64,000 nucleotides of DNA. It comes from Actinopolymorpha sp. NPDC004070. GTDB taxonomy: Bacteria > Actinomycetota > Actinomycetes > Propionibacteriales > Actinopolymorphaceae. The stretch spans positions 186,001 to 250,000 of the forward strand of contig NZ_JBEXMJ010000009.1 in assembly GCF_040610475.1 (NCBI RefSeq). Reading direction: 5' to 3'. Below, one piece after another: positions 42,825 to 50,278 of this stretch. The position numbers were made by a program, and so were the translations under genes. Every line of letters begins with the position of its first letter. Position 1 is the first letter of the stretch. The notes below the pieces were generated by a model, which worked only from the letters and a program-made list of their open reading frames with translations, had not been told where the DNA came from and did not search any database.

Positions 42825-44163
42825 CCAGGACCTGGTGCCCCTGCGGGAGGCCACCAAGGCGTGGTTCAAGATCTCCCTGCAAACCTTCGGCGGACCCGCC
42901 GGACAGATCGCGGTGATGCAGCGAAGCCTGGTCGACGAGCACCGCTGGATCGGTGAACGACGGTTCCTGCACGCACTGTCGTACTGCATGCTGCTGCCCG
43001 GCCCGGAGGCCCAGCAACTCGCCGTCTACGTCGGCTGGCTGCTCAACGGGACCGCCGGCGGGCTGATCGCCGGAGTCCTGTTCGTGCTCCCCGGCCTGCT
43101 GGCGCTACTGGGGCTGTCCGCGCTCTACGTCGGGCTGGGCGACACAGCGCTCATCACAGCGCTGTTCGCCGGGCTAGCCCCAGCGGTGCTGGCGATCGTG
43201 ACCCAGGCCGTGATCAAAGTCGCCGGGCGGGCGCTGCACCATCGAGTCCTGATCGGCCTGGCGGTCGCCGCGTTCATCGCACTCGCCGCGTTCGCGGTGC
43301 CCTTCCCGATCGTGGTGCTCGCCGCAGGCATCCTCGGCTGGGTGATCGGCCGTGTGCGCCCGCAGATCATGGCCAAGCCTGCACAAGCGAAGCAGGATGA
43401 CCGGCCGGAGCCGCTGATCTCCGACGACGCCCTGCACCACGCCGCACCCACCTTGCGCCGCGCGGGCATCATCCTCGCTATCGGCATCCCCCTGTGGCTG
43501 GGCCCGGTCGCCCTCGCCTTCGCACTGACCGGCGCCGACTCGGTGTCCACCCAGCAAGGACTGTTCTTCTCCGGCACCGCCCTGGTCACCTTCGGCGGCG
43601 CCTACGCCGTACTTTCCTACGTCGCACAGAAGGCAGTCGAGACCTACCACTGGCTGGCACCGGGGGAGATGGTGCGTGGTCTTGCCCTGGCCGAGACCAC
43701 ACCCGGCCCACTGATCATGGTGGTGCAGTTCGTCGCGTTCCTCGGCGCCTTCCGCGACCCCGGCACCCTCAACCCTTGGGCCGCCGCCGTCGTCGCATCG
43801 TTGCTGACCACGTGGGTCACCTTTGTGCCGTGTTTCTTGTTCATCTTCGTCGGCGCGCCCTACGTCGAACGCCTGCGCGGCAACAGGTCCCTGTCCGCCG
43901 CACTCACCGGCATCACCGCCGCCGTCGTCGGCGTCATCGCCAACCTGGCCATCTACTTCGCCACCGCGACCCTGTTCGCCAGCTCACACCCCTACGACTG
44001 GGGACCGCTGCACCTGAACCTGCCTGTCGTCACAACCCTGAAGCCCGTCGCACTGGTCATCGGCGCCATCGCGATGGTCCTCACCTTCAAGCTCAGATGG
44101 CCGGTGTTACGCACCCTTGGCGTCTGCGCGCTGCTCGGACTCGCCGCCGGATTCGTCCTCTGA
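42805..44163 (+). CDS. chrA: chromate transporter ChrA
   Basis: A 452-residue long-chain ChrA with two homologous CHR halves. The first has FKISLQTFGGPAGQIAVMQR and PGPEAQQLAVYVGWLL; the second has LVTFGGAYAVLSYVAQKAVE and LAETTPGPLIMVVQFVAFLG. About 10-12 membrane helices follow the usual pattern. ChrA exports chromate from the cytoplasm. ATG 42805 overlaps the ChrB C-domain gene by 20 bases and has GGAAGGA upstream. Together with the two ChrB pieces it makes a complete chromate resistance operon. Confidence 0.93.
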   Translation: MSLISRDQDLVPLREATKAWFKISLQTFGGPAGQIAVMQRSLVDEHRWIGERRFLHALSYCMLLPGPEAQQLAVYVGWLLNGTAGGLIAGVLFVLPGLLALLGLSALYVGLGDTALITALFAGLAPAVLAIVTQAVIKVAGRALHHRVLIGLAVAAFIALAAFAVPFPIVVLAAGILGWVIGRVRPQIMAKPAQAKQDDRPEPLISDDALHHAAPTLRRAGIILAIGIPLWLGPVALAFALTGADSVSTQQGLFFSGTALVTFGGAYAVLSYVAQKAVETYHWLAPGEMVRGLALAETTPGPLIMVVQFVAFLGAFRDPGTLNPWAAAVVASLLTTWVTFVPCFLFIFVGAPYVERLRGNRSLSAALTGITAAVVGVIANLAIYFATATLFASSHPYDWGPLHLNLPVVTTLKPVALVIGAIAMVLTFKLRWPVLRTLGVCALLGLAAGFVL

Positions 44164-44261
44164 GTCACATCGGTTTCCAGCGGTCCGCTGCCCGTGTCGT
44201 TTGATGTCAGACACGAACGGCACGGTCAGTGGTGCGGCGCCCGGCACATCGCCCGCGCACC

Positions 44262-44322
44262 TACCCGAGCTGGGGCTACATGGTGGAGAAGGGCGCCACC
44301 ACCACCTGGGAGACCGGTGGCG
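44262..44322 (+). pseudogene. fragment of a GH78 alpha-L-rhamnosidase gene
   Basis: The frame reads YPSWGYMVEKGATTTWE, the catalytic-domain signature of GH78 alpha-L-rhamnosidases (typically followed by RWDG). The reading frame upstream carries no homology, and after this stretch the sequence switches to a trpB-like fragment. Only ~20 codons remain, so it is a relic of a recombination event. Confidence 0.6.
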
Positions 44323-44325
44323 GGA

Positions 44326-44450
44326 TCGGTGTCCTGCATGGCTTCCGCTCGCTGTTCCTCCAGAACGAGCATGGTCAGATCCGGAGGCGCACTCGATCGC
44401 CGCGGGCCTGGACTATCCAGGGGTGGGGCCGGAGCTGACCGGGGAACTTC
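44326..44450 (+). pseudogene. frameshifted fragment of trpB (tryptophan synthase beta)
   Basis: In the frame continuing from the GH78 fragment the translation gives GVLHGFRSLFLQNEHGQI. After a one-base shift near 44390 the next frame gives PEAHSIAAGLDYPGVGPEL. Together these match the TrpB segment GVLHG-x-x-T/S-Y-x-LQDEDGQI-x-x-x-HSISAGLDYPGVGPEH. The start and end of trpB are absent. It is a clear decayed piece, joined to a GH78 relic with no spacer. Confidence 0.72.
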
Positions 44451-44542
44451 ACGTCGCACAGCCGGTGGCTGGAAGGATCAGCGACGGACCTCCGCCGCCT
44501 GGAGGGTCGGTTGGACGGCAGAGGTCCGCTCGGCTGTGGGGT

Positions 44543-45220
44543 TCAGGACGTCCAGTGGTTCGACAGTGCGGACCGGTTTCCGGCGGCGTCGACGGCGCGG
44601 ATGAAGCCGCTCTCGTTGTAGACGCTTTGACCCATGGGCACGTCGTAGGAGCTCAGGCCGTTGTCGTAGACGATGTCGTATTGCAGGTCCGTCTGCGGGG
44701 TGACGTCGTCGGTGGACTTGTCCCAGTAGAGGTTGAACGAGATGATGTTGGGGTCGTACACGACGTGGGCGTTCGTCGGCGTGCTCGGCGGCGTCGTGTC
44801 CGCGGTTCGCGGAAGCGTGATCCGTATTGGCTGGCTCGGTGCCGAGGTCTGCGGGTTGGGGTCGATGGTGGGGATCTCCTTGTAGACCACTGTCAGCTCG
44901 TGGGTCATGCCGGACTTGAGTCGCTTCATGGTGACCCCGGTCCTGGCGCCGAAGCACTCGCCGGTGCCGTTGTCGGAAACGATGATGGCGTAGGAGTGCT
45001 GCTCGTAGTTGGGCGGCTCGTCCCAGGCCAGGGTGATGGTGTTGCCGGACTGGCTGGCGAGGCGGACCGTTAGCGGCGGCAGCGTCACGTCGCCGGCAGT
45101 GTTCACCGAGCTCGCCGTGCTGGCATGCGGCGCCCGCGCGGTACCGAGTATCCCGATTCCACCGACGAGGGCGGCACCGGTCGTGGCGAGGAATCCTCTG
45201 CGGTCGTACGTGGAACGCAT
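44543..45220 (-). CDS. secreted protein with two FN3-like domains
   Basis: A 225-residue protein with a twin-arginine leader (DRRGFLATTGAALVGGIG, residues ~6-23) and cleavage after the alanine-rich ARAPHASTAS stretch. Two fibronectin-III-like beta modules follow: one around residues 48-135 (NTITLAWDEPPNYEQHSYAI) and one around 140-222 (TPPSTPTNAHVVYDPNIISF, closing FIRAVDAAGNRSALS). Such modules usually accompany carbohydrate-active enzymes; here no catalytic domain is present. A homologous FN3 fragment occurs at 48540-48660. The function is probably glycan or cell-surface binding, by inference. Confidence 0.7.
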   Translation of the reverse strand: MRSTYDRRGFLATTGAALVGGIGILGTARAPHASTASSVNTAGDVTLPPLTVRLASQSGNTITLAWDEPPNYEQHSYAIIVSDNGTGECFGARTGVTMKRLKSGMTHELTVVYKEIPTIDPNPQTSAPSQPIRITLPRTADTTPPSTPTNAHVVYDPNIISFNLYWDKSTDDVTPQTDLQYDIVYDNGLSSYDVPMGQSVYNESGFIRAVDAAGNRSALSNHWTS

Positions 45221-45568
45221 GACTCTCCCATCGTGGATGAAATATGACTATTCATCCACGGCCCGTCCGCGGATCGGGTTCACCGAATGGCCGAAAGCTG
45301 GCAGGCACGTCGATCCTCACCGGAGAAGGGATTACGACGACGCGCGCGCGGTGTGTGGGTCCGGGGCACCTTCTGTTTCCGAAAGTTCAACGCCAGTTGG
45401 TTGATCCTGCGCGACCAGCTCCCACGCGGTGGCACGGGCAGGCGGCGCTGGTCAGGGCCCGTTCGGCCCGGCGGCGCCGTTCGCAGCCCGGGGTAGAAGG
45501 ATTGCGGACGTTCGAGGTTGTCAGTGCTGCCTTGGGACCGATCGAACGAGTGCGGCTAGCGTGGACAC
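45221..45568. other. 348-bp divergent intergenic region
   Basis: Lies between the leftward FN3 gene and the rightward CapA-like gene. Besides the inverted repeat at 45232-45260, no motif or reading frame with family resemblance is seen. It should contain both promoters. Confidence 0.3.
45232..45260. promoter_or_regulatory. 9-bp inverted repeat before the FN3 gene
   Basis: CGTGGATGA (45232-45240) and TCATCCACG (45252-45260) flank an A/T-rich 11-base spacer, just upstream of the leftward FN3 start and ribosome site. It could be an operator or a 5'-leader hairpin. Not known from any family that I can name. Confidence 0.4.
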
Positions 45569-46810
45569 ATGAGTGCACCGAGTGTGCGATTGTCCCTGTG
45601 CGGTGACGTGATGCTCGGTCGTGGCGTTGATCAAATCCTTCCGCACCCTGGCGACGCGGCGCTGCGGGAGGCCTTCGTGCGAGATGCCCTGGCATACGTC
45701 GAATTGGCAGAAGCGGTGAACGGTCGGATTGCTCGCCCAGTTGACTTCTGCTGGCCGTGGGGAGACGTGCTGCACCTGCTTGACGGGTTCGAGCCGAGCG
45801 TGCGAGTCGTGAACGTAGAGACGAGCATCACGCGAAGCGCGGCTTTCGCTCCGCGCAAGGCGGTGCATTATCGGGTCAACCCGCTGAACGTTCCTTGCTT
45901 GAGCGCAGCCAGACCCGACGTCTGCACTTTGGCGAACAACCACGTGCTGGACTTCGGATACCCAGGGCTTGAGGAAACTCTTCGGACGCTGGCCGGCGCG
46001 GGGCTGCGGGCGGTGGGGGCGGGCAAGAATGCGCACGAGGCCCGCCAACCCGCGATCGTTCCGCTCAGTGGCGGGGGGCGAGCAGTGATCCTCTCGGTTG
46101 GTATGGCGTCCAGCGGCATTCCGGAGGCTTGGGTTGCATCTGAACAGCAGCCCGGCGTCGATTTTCTGGCCGAGCCGTCGCAGATGGCCGCGGCCGACGT
46201 TACCGACCGGGTTCACGTGGTGAAGCGCGCCGGCGACATCGCGGTCGTCTCGATTCACTGGGGATCCAACTGGGGCTACGACATAGCTGACGATCAGGTC
46301 AGCTTCGCGCATGCACTGATCGACGGAGGTGTCGACGTGGTGCACGGGCATTCCTCGCACCATCCCCGTCCCGTCGAAGTGTATGAGGGAAAACTGATCC
46401 TCTACGGTTGCGGGGACTTCGTCGACGACTACGAAGGCATCACCGGTTACGAGGAGTTCCGCGATGACCTGCGGCTGCTGTTCCTCGTTTCCTTGGACCC
46501 AAGGACCGGGGAGTTGGCCGACATGAGGATGGCGCCGCTGCAGGCCCGGCAGATGCGCCTCTGGCACGCGTCGGGGGAAGATTCCCGGTGGCTACGGTCC
46601 ACGCTGGACCGGGTCAGTCGCCGCTTTGGTTCACGAATCGACCTCGAGCCGGACGGCATGCTCATTCTGCGGCGAAGGAGACCCCCGACAAGCAACTGTC
46701 GTACCACACCTCCCGCAACGACGATCCCAACTGCGAGTGCGAAGTACTGCCCAGCAGAACGCCTCCGGCCCAGGGCCCGACACGCATGCCGAGTCTCGCA
46801 GCGCCGCTAG
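45569..46810 (+). CDS. CapA-family (PGA_cap) metallophosphoesterase-like protein
   Basis: A 413-residue protein of the bacterial capsule synthesis CapA family. LSLCGDVMLGRGV opens the calcineurin-like fold; VVNVETSITR, TLANNHVLDFGYPGLEETL, IAVVSIHWGSNWGYD, VVHGHSSHHPRPVEVYEGK and LYGCGDFVDDY supply the expected D/N/H metal ligands. No signal peptide is evident. The C-terminal ~45 residues after RRRRPP are Thr/Pro/Arg-rich without family similarity, suggesting the original stop was lost and the frame now runs into debris. CapA is linked to poly-gamma-glutamate capsule in Bacillus; actinobacterial homologues are mostly uncharacterised. Confidence 0.82.
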   Translation: MSAPSVRLSLCGDVMLGRGVDQILPHPGDAALREAFVRDALAYVELAEAVNGRIARPVDFCWPWGDVLHLLDGFEPSVRVVNVETSITRSAAFAPRKAVHYRVNPLNVPCLSAARPDVCTLANNHVLDFGYPGLEETLRTLAGAGLRAVGAGKNAHEARQPAIVPLSGGGRAVILSVGMASSGIPEAWVASEQQPGVDFLAEPSQMAAADVTDRVHVVKRAGDIAVVSIHWGSNWGYDIADDQVSFAHALIDGGVDVVHGHSSHHPRPVEVYEGKLILYGCGDFVDDYEGITGYEEFRDDLRLLFLVSLDPRTGELADMRMAPLQARQMRLWHASGEDSRWLRSTLDRVSRRFGSRIDLEPDGMLILRRRRPPTSNCRTTPPATTIPTASAKYCPAERLRPRARHACRVSQRR

Positions 46811-47612
46811 CCCGTCTGGCGGATGCGGGAAGACGAAGTTCCGCAGGTCAGAGCGGGTACGAGTGGATGTGCAAGGTCGGGCGGTGTCCGGATCGGCTCG
46901 GGAATCGCGCGGAGTCGGAATCCGCTCGCGGATCACGCGCCGTTCCCCGCTGATCCTGTCAGTTGCCTCCCCGATGCCCGGCGGGACGAGTCGCCGGCCA
47001 AGACTGCTACGTCAGTGCCGTGGTCACCTCGAGCGCCAGGATGGTGACCACCTTCGAGGACAGTCCCTGACCCTCGAAGGGACCAGAGCCAACCGCCGCG
47101 CCGTACACCGCCATCAGCACACTTGGGGCGGACACCGAGCGCGACCAGCGCGATCAGGTCACGCTGCCTGCCCCAGACGAGCAGATTCAGCAGGTTTCCG
47201 GCATAGCCGAAAATACAGAAGCTGATTCCCAATCCCGCCAGGAGTAGTGTCTGTACGCTTCTTCGGAAAGGGAACCGTTCTCGGTATTGCGGGAGCATCA
47301 AACCGCCATACGGTGAACCGCGCCCTAAGCTTCGTAAGGACCCGCGAAACCTGCGTCTGTCCGCACGGCGAAGTTCGGGCAGAGTCCGTCCTGTGCCGAG
47401 AAATCCCCTACTTTCAGCAGTCGCGCCACTCCGATTAACGAGACTTCAGGTTGTACGGCGAAATCAACAGCACAGCCTAGGATTCCCGAGTGCTTGATTC
47501 CCATGGTTCACCGCCATTTGGATTTTCGATTGTCTGTCCATCGCCGGGGCAGTTTCCAGGCGTCAGCGGATGCTGAGAGAAAAACCCCACTCACAAAGGA
47601 GTGACGCAAGGC
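46811..47612. other. 802-bp region with a probable decayed membrane-protein gene
   Basis: No intact gene. The minus strand holds the degenerate membrane-protein reading frame listed separately. The last ~200 bp upstream of 47613 is A/T-richer, with AAAGGAG directly before the next gene, and should hold its promoter; no box is certain. Confidence 0.4.
46990..47301 (-). pseudogene. possible frameshifted small membrane protein
   Basis: From ATG 47301 the first ~55 residues look like a real membrane protein: SVQTLLLAGLGISFCIFGYA, then LLNLLVWGRQRDLIALVALG. About residue 57 the frame becomes Gly/Arg-rich nonsense, while the adjacent frame gives PSVLMAVYGAAVGSGPFEGQ and VVTILALEVTTALT followed by a stop. 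The two pieces together read as a ~95-residue membrane protein interrupted by one frameshift. No family recognised. Confidence 0.35.
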
Positions 47613-48146
47613 ATGTCGAAAAAGCATCTCGGTAGGCTCGCCGCCGGCGCAGCGTTCGCGAGCGCGACACTGCTGGTAGCTGCTCCAGGAATCGCGTCCG
47701 CGAGCGTTGCGCCCACTGGCAACGTGGCGACCTGGGGCGGCCAGTGCATCAAGGGCGACCATGGCAAGAAGGACCAGTGGTTCATGGGCGAGCACGGTAA
47801 GAAGGACCAGTGGTCCAAGGGTGAGCACGGCAAGAAGGACGAGTGGTCCAAGGGTGAGCACGGCAAGAAGGACGAGTGGTCCAAGGGTGAGCACGGCAAG
47901 AAGGACCAGTGGTCCAAGGGTGAGCACGGCAAGAAGGACGAGTGGTCCAAGGGCGAGCACGGCAAGAAGGACCAGTGGATCAGAGGTGACCACTGCGCGA
48001 CGCCGCGCGGTTGGGTCGACGGTGGTGACGGGGGTTCGTCGGGCGCCAACCCAGGACTCGCGGCCGGCGGCGCGGGTGCGCTGGCGGCGGCTGCCTTCGG
48101 CGGCATGTTCCTCGTGAGGCGACGTCGTACCGGCACGCTCGCCTGA
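47613..48146 (+). CDS. secreted repeat protein with C-terminal membrane anchor
   Basis: A 177-residue protein. Residues 1-30 are a Sec signal peptide (KKHLGRLAAGAAFASATLL, cut near ASA-SVAP). Residues 48-124 are seven consecutive 11-residue repeats, G-E/D-H-G-K-K-D-Q/E-W-S-K, rich in Lys, His and acidic residues with one Trp each. A C-terminal region (NPGLAAGGAGALAAAAFGG then RRRR) is one membrane helix with a basic stop-transfer tail, the pattern of actinobacterial wall-anchored proteins, but without an LPxTG-type sorting motif. ATG 47613 has AAAGGAG upstream at good spacing. It is followed by a strong terminator. Function unknown; a wall or polyanion-binding surface protein is plausible. 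Confidence 0.72.
   Translation: MSKKHLGRLAAGAAFASATLLVAAPGIASASVAPTGNVATWGGQCIKGDHGKKDQWFMGEHGKKDQWSKGEHGKKDEWSKGEHGKKDEWSKGEHGKKDQWSKGEHGKKDEWSKGEHGKKDQWIRGDHCATPRGWVDGGDGGSSGANPGLAAGGAGALAAAAFGGMFLVRRRRTGTLA
47754..47984 (+). repeat. seven tandem 33-bp repeats inside the surface protein gene
   Basis: Each unit encodes G-E/D-H-G-K-K-D-Q/E-W-x-x. Units 2-6 are nearly identical at the DNA level and differ mainly by the GAG/CAG codon, giving an E/Q alternation; the outer units are more diverged. Exact multiples of 3 keep the frame, so copy number can change by recombination without breaking the protein. Confidence 0.95.
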
Positions 48147-48161
48147 CACAGTGACGACTGA

Positions 48162-48201
48162 GATCGGCGGCCGCCGCGGACGACCGCGGCGGCCGCCGAT
48201 C
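48162..48201. terminator. 18-bp perfect-stem hairpin after the repeat protein gene
   Basis: An 18-base arm starting GATCGGCGGCCGCC (48162-48179) is exactly complementary to 48184-48201 across the loop ACGA. It lies 15 bases after the stop of the surface protein gene. There is no T-run, as usual in actinobacteria, but the stem is extremely stable. Terminator function is very likely. Confidence 0.8.
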
Positions 48202-48539
48202 GACATTGCGGTCAGCCGGACCCTGAGCGGGGCGAGCTGCCTGGTCCCGCACCAACGCATGCCAGTCTCGAATCCGCCGGTGCCATCAACACCGACTGGA
48301 TCCCCGCTATTGACGACCCCGCCTGGGCTCCGCATTTGGCTGACCTCGCCCATCCCGCAGACACCGCCACGCTCACATCGCCCGACGAGGCGGTCGAGGA
48401 GGCACCGCAGTGAGGTCGGGGACTGTCCATTTACGTCCGCCCGCCCCCGTCGACGGCAGGTCGGACCTCCCGAGGCATCCTGGGGCCACGACCAGAACAG
48501 CCATCTGGAGGGGACTGCCGCGGTGGGTGGGACGGCGCG

Positions 48540-48657
48540 GGCGACGACACGGCACCGACGGCGCCGACCAACCTGCACGTGGTGAGCAACACCGCTGACG
48601 GAATCGAACTGGCCTGGGACCCGTCCAAGGATCGGTCCGACGTGAACTATCTCGTTG
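48540..48657 (+). pseudogene. FN3-domain fragment
   Basis: The frame reads APTAPTNLHVVSNTADGIEL followed by AWDPSKDRSDVNYLV, the first half of an FN3 module, very similar in pattern to the second FN3 domain of the 44543 gene (TPPSTPTNAHVV). It is cut off exactly where the 36-bp palindrome begins. No start codon or signal peptide precedes it. It is a remnant, possibly of a duplicated copy of that gene. Confidence 0.6.
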
Positions 48658-48693
48658 ACACTCGTGCCTCGGATCGATCCGAGGCACGAGTGT
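48658..48693. repeat. 36-bp perfect palindrome
   Basis: From ACACTCGTGCCTCGGATC (48658-48675) the next 18 bases are the exact reverse complement, with no loop and centre GATC|GATC. It sits at the breakpoint between the FN3 and HAD fragments. Possible roles are a rho-independent terminator stem, a recombination or resolution site, or a relic of an inversion junction. No T-tract and no nearby recombinase gene. Confidence 0.9.
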
Positions 48694-48740
48694 GCGCGGC
48701 GGGCAACTCACGTCCGCGCCGGTCTTCCACATGGCGGGGC

Positions 48741-48890
48741 TTCGACGTATTCGACACCCTTGCCACTGGCGAGGAGGTGGCGGCCCACAAGCCAGATCCG
48801 GAGGTCTACCTGCTCGCGCTCGACCGGTTCGGTGTGGACGGCGACTCGGCGATCGCCGTGGAGGACAAACTCGCGGCCGAGGTATCTCAG
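48741..48890 (+). pseudogene. fragment of a HAD-superfamily phosphatase (beta-phosphoglucomutase-like)
   Basis: The frame reads FDVFDTLATGEEVAAHKPDP then EVYLLALDRFGVDGDSAIAV and EDKLAAEV. This is the middle of a HAD subfamily I hydrolase: the KPDP motif and the ED motif that supply the catalytic Lys and metal-binding acidic pair. The N-terminal DxD segment and the C-terminus are missing. A decayed remnant. Confidence 0.65.
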
Positions 48891-48894
48891 CCGA

Positions 48895-49110
48895 TGAGGC
48901 TGATCCGACGAAGACGGCGACGATCTCGAGGATCACGGCTCCGAGAGTGAGCGCCCAGAATGCGCCGCCGAACGTCTTGCCGAAGCCGAGGGTGGAGCCG
49001 AGAAGGGACTGGCTCAGCGCTGAGGTCTGGCCGAAGCGTTGCACGGCGACCGACCACCAGGAGTAGCGGGCAGCCTCCGGAACGTGAGTGACGGCGAAGT
49101 CGTCAACACC
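48895..49110 (-). pseudogene. remnant of a membrane protein gene
   Basis: One minus-strand frame gives EAARYSWWSVAVQRFGQTSA, TLGFGKTFGGAFWALTLGAV and ILEIVAVFVGSASSAE, with a hydrophobic helix and a natural-looking stop context lost. Upstream a different frame continues RPAYWGLVGREAAISAVLVD. The pieces suggest a frameshifted membrane protein; the family is not recognised. Confidence 0.35.
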
Positions 49111-49302
49111 GACGTGTCCACCAGAACAGCACTGATTGCGGCTTCCCTGCCCACAAGTCCCCAGTAGGCCGGCCAGCTAGCGGCGAGGACTCTCACCGAC
49201 GCATCTCCGAGCGGATCGGCTGCCGTCAGTGGCCCCCTCCCGTATCCGAGGTAACAGGTTGACTGTGCATGGGGTGTGTGTGAACATGTCGCCCACTGCG
49301 TG

Positions 49303-49316
49303 TCAACTCGTGTTGA
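49303..49316. promoter_or_regulatory. candidate operator before the nucleoside operon
   Basis: TCAAC-TCGT-GTTGA is a 5-bp inverted repeat just upstream of ATG 49325 and partly overlapping its ribosome site (GAGGAG at about 49315-49320). A LacI-family regulator is encoded at the end of the same operon (54349), so autoregulation through such a site is plausible. The palindrome is short and lacks the usual central CG of LacI operators. Confidence 0.35.
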
Positions 49317-49324
49317 GGAGCAAG

Positions 49325-50278
49325 ATGGAGCAAATCATCCTCGATGTGGACCTCGCGATGGGTGCTCCGGGGAGTGACATCGACGACGGCTTTGCGCTGG
49401 CGCTGGCGCTTGCGGATCCGTCGATCGACGTTCGCCTCGTGACGACGGTCAACGGCAATACGGACGTGGCGACCGCCACCGCCCTCACGCTGGAGCTGCT
49501 CCATCGGCTTGGCAGGAGCGACATCCCGGTTCACCGCGGAGCCCAGCGGCCGTTGATCCGGCCGCAGGCGCGGCAGGGGAGTGTGCCCGACGGTATCCCG
49601 GTGCGGGAGCCGCAGCCCACGCCTGCCGCCCAGGCCATGGTCGAACTCGTCCGTGCCAACCCCGGCCAGGTCACGGTCGTCGCCGTGGGTCCGCTCACCA
49701 ACGTTGCGCTGGCGATGCGGCTGGACTCGTCCTTCGCGGCCAACCTCAAGCAGCTGGTGATCATGGGCGGCGTCTTCGACAACCACACTCACCGCGCGAC
49801 GATGCCGGGCGAGTTCAACATCTGGAACGACCCAGAGGCCGCGCACATCGTGCTGACCTCGGAAGTCACCGCGAAGTGGGTGGGGCTGGACGTCACCCTC
49901 AAAGTTCGCGTCAGCATGGAGCAGGCCAAGGAGATGGAGGCCAGTGACCGGCCGTTCGTGTCTTTCGCCGGCAAGTACACCGCGGCCTGGATCGACCACA
50001 TCAACACACGCGGGCGTGGTGAGGACGACTCCTGCGCGATGCACGACCCGCTCGCCGTCGCAGCGGTCACCCACCCGGAGTTCCTGACCTGGGCACCCGC
50101 GTACGTGCAGGTAGAGACGGGTGACCGCATGCGCGGCGCGATGGTCACCGACTACCTGGAAAGTGACTGGGCCCCGGACGAGCGTCACGCGCCACTGTCC
50201 GCGAACGCCCTGGTGGCGAGGGCTGTGGACGCCCAGGCCTTCAACGAGTTCTTCCTCACCCGAATCAAGGAGCTGTAA
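49325..50278 (+). CDS. ribonucleoside hydrolase (IUNH family)
   Basis: A 317-residue nucleoside N-ribohydrolase. The Ca-binding N-terminus reads ILDVDLAMGAPGSDIDDGFA, an expanded form of the family's DTDxGxDD motif with extra residues between the acidic clusters. VTTVNGNTDVATAT, VVAVGPLTNVALAM, VIMGGVFDN and the C-terminal MHDPLAVAAV segment complete the active site. It splits ribonucleosides to base plus ribose in the cytoplasm. ATG 49325 has GAGGAG upstream. Its stop overlaps the binding-protein start by one base; the operon then supplies transport and ribose phosphorylation. Confidence 0.88.
   Translation: MEQIILDVDLAMGAPGSDIDDGFALALALADPSIDVRLVTTVNGNTDVATATALTLELLHRLGRSDIPVHRGAQRPLIRPQARQGSVPDGIPVREPQPTPAAQAMVELVRANPGQVTVVAVGPLTNVALAMRLDSSFAANLKQLVIMGGVFDNHTHRATMPGEFNIWNDPEAAHIVLTSEVTAKWVGLDVTLKVRVSMEQAKEMEASDRPFVSFAGKYTAAWIDHINTRGRGEDDSCAMHDPLAVAAVTHPEFLTWAPAYVQVETGDRMRGAMVTDYLESDWAPDERHAPLSANALVARAVDAQAFNEFFLTRIKEL

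Larger units (their letters stand above)
44164..44542. other. 379-bp debris region after chrA
   Basis: No intact gene. It contains a GH78 fragment joined to a frameshifted trpB fragment, each listed separately. The rest (about 44450-44542) is unassigned. Confidence 0.6.
48147..49324. other. 1.18-kb gene-debris region
   Basis: Contains the terminator at 48162, an FN3 fragment, a 36-bp palindrome, a HAD-phosphatase fragment and a membrane-protein remnant, each listed separately. There is no intact gene. The right end (49200-49324) should contain the promoter of the nucleoside operon. Confidence 0.6.

Noticed and set aside
47754..47984. Possible CRISPR array (seven repeats of 33 bp)
   Set aside because: Units are directly adjacent, with no spacers; they encode a protein in frame and no cas genes are near.
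47601..48136. Antisense reading frame across the 33-bp repeats with a repetitive Ser-Pro-Leu-Asp translation
   Set aside because: Its repetitiveness mirrors the tandem repeats of the real gene at 47613, and it has no ribosome site.
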